A stretch of DNA of 7,181 nt from Saprospiraceae bacterium (GTDB taxonomy: Bacteria > Bacteroidota > Bacteroidia > Chitinophagales > Saprospiraceae). Every line of letters starts with the position of its first letter. Within the stretch, counting starts at the first letter, position 1. This document shows, piece after piece, positions 6,387 to 7,181 of this stretch. The DNA lies in the NCBI GenBank assembly GCA_020630355.1, contig JAHDBO010000096.1, forward strand, positions 1 to 7,181, given 5' to 3'. The translations under genes and the position numbers were made by a program. Below the pieces are notes generated by a model. The model ran no database searches. It was given only the letters and a program-made list of their open reading frames with translations, and was not told the origin of the DNA.

Positions 6387-7139
6387 ATGAAATTAATCGT
6401 CAATCTCTTGCTATTAGCTTGCCCTATTTTTTTGATAGCTCAAACGACACAAGGCACCGTATCTTATACTGAAGAAAATTCCTTTGAAATTAAATTGGAA
6501 GGAATGGATGAATCGATGCAGAAGCTTTTTCCTAGTAGTATGAAAGACAAAAAAGTGCTTTACTTCAATCAAGAATCTGCAGTTTATGAAAGTGCTCCTG
6601 AAGCGGAAGACGAGGAGGAAGAGTATTCAAGCGGAGGCATGAATATCAGGATACACAAACGCAGGAGCAGAACCAAAATTCACACTTCCTTTGCGGATAA
6701 TGAAAAATTGGAGTTTAGGGAGTTCCGCTCTAGAAATTTTCTAATCAATGAAGCACTAGAACCTTTTCCTTGGAAAATCACGGCAGAGCAAAAAATGCTC
6801 TTAGATATGCCTTGCCAGAAAGCAACTTTTCAAGATAGTACCAAAACGGTGACGGCTTGGTTTACGCCTGCCATTCCCGTTCCTGCAGGGCCAGGCTTGT
6901 ATGGTCAGTTGCCAGGGCTAATCTTAGAAATGAACATAGAGGAAGAAAAGAGCAAAACACATATTCTGGCAACAGCAATCAATACAGATGCAGTTGATGA
7001 GCAAAAACTGCGCAAACCCAAAAAAGGTAAGAAAGTGACCAGAACAAAGTTCAACGAAATCGTGGAGCAGAAAAAGAAAGAAATGCAGGAAATGTACGGT
7101 AAAAAAGGCTCTGGTACTGTCATTAGGATTATAGATTAG
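6387..7139 (+). CDS. GLPGLI-family secreted protein
   Basis: Encodes 250 residues. Residues 1-18 form a clear signal peptide (MKLIVNLLLLACPIFLIA, probable cleavage near Ala18/Gln19). The family signature is at about 143-180: CQKATF, then AWFTPAIPVPAGPGLYG, then QLPGLILEM, a GLPGLI variant with Gln in place of the first Gly-Leu pair (GQLPGLI). The central region has an acidic patch (about 72-80) followed by a basic one (about 90-97), and the C-terminus is Lys-rich (207-240). GLPGLI proteins are largely restricted to Bacteroidota, are exported, and have no established biochemical function. Length is normal for the family and the gene appears intact. It is divergent from the kinase/regulator operon and shares the repeat-containing upstream region. 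A heptamer array starts directly after the stop codon, and no terminator is visible before the window ends. Confidence 0.92.
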   Translation: MKLIVNLLLLACPIFLIAQTTQGTVSYTEENSFEIKLEGMDESMQKLFPSSMKDKKVLYFNQESAVYESAPEAEDEEEEYSSGGMNIRIHKRRSRTKIHTSFADNEKLEFREFRSRNFLINEALEPFPWKITAEQKMLLDMPCQKATFQDSTKTVTAWFTPAIPVPAGPGLYGQLPGLILEMNIEEEKSKTHILATAINTDAVDEQKLRKPKKGKKVTRTKFNEIVEQKKKEMQEMYGKKGSGTVIRIID

Positions 7140-7140
7140 T

Positions 7141-7181
7141 CAAGTTCCAAGTTCCAAGTTCCAAGTTCCAAGTTCCAAGTT
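7141..7181. repeat. Exact 7-bp tandem repeat, CAAGTTC, truncated by the window edge
   Basis: CAAGTTC is repeated five times without a mismatch, followed by six bases of a sixth copy at the last base of the window, so the true array may be longer. It begins one base after the GLPGLI stop codon (TAG, 7137-7139). Lack of divergence between units suggests recent expansion or active homogenisation by replication slippage. Confidence 0.95.

Noticed and set aside
6905..7123. Minus-strand 72-codon frame inside the GLPGLI gene
   Set aside because: The opposite strand encodes the conserved GLPGLI region; the frame is a shadow of its Lys-rich tail.

Overview
The window looks like a chromosomal segment from a Bacteroidota bacterium, probably a free-living member of a Saprospiria/Cytophagia-like group. 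This rests on the GLPGLI-family secreted protein, the C-terminally charged AsmA-like protein, the histidine kinase without a HAMP domain, AT-rich intergenic DNA, and promoters of the Bacteroidota type (TTG, then TAnnTTTG) instead of E. coli-type boxes. The family-level placement is a guess. No rRNA, tRNA, CRISPR array or intact mobile element is visible.

Left part (minus strand). A large AsmA-like envelope protein gene (204-2759) follows a short exported hypothetical protein gene (2929-3336). A perfect hairpin plus T-tract between them (2825-2858) ends the short gene's transcript. It lies inside the longest open frame of the AsmA-like gene, so the real start of that gene should be the internal ATG at 2759. 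The short gene has a well-matched promoter at 3359-3389.

Middle (3337-4043). This is a mostly gene-poor AT-rich stretch with degenerate 7-bp repeats. Near its right end is an unlisted 40-residue single-span membrane protein gene on the plus strand (3828-3950). A 14-bp hairpin (4004-4039) separates it from the convergent two-component operon and can serve both strands.

Right part. A histidine kinase gene (4736-6193) and an OmpR/PhoB-type response regulator gene (4044-4736) form a minus-strand operon, joined by a 1-nt TAATG overlap. Divergent to it is a plus-strand GLPGLI-family secreted protein gene (6387-7139). The shared 193-bp intergenic region holds three exact ATTAACC heptamers spaced 10 and 21 bp apart, on one face of the helix and just upstream of the kinase promoter's -33 element. 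This is the expected layout for an OmpR-family operator. The working model is an envelope-sensing kinase/regulator pair that controls itself and possibly the divergent GLPGLI gene.

The 3' ends of the two outermost genes both run directly into 7-bp tandem repeats: a degenerate CTAA-type array overlapping the AsmA-like stop codon, and an exact CAAGTTC array starting 1 nt after the GLPGLI stop codon and continuing to the window edge.
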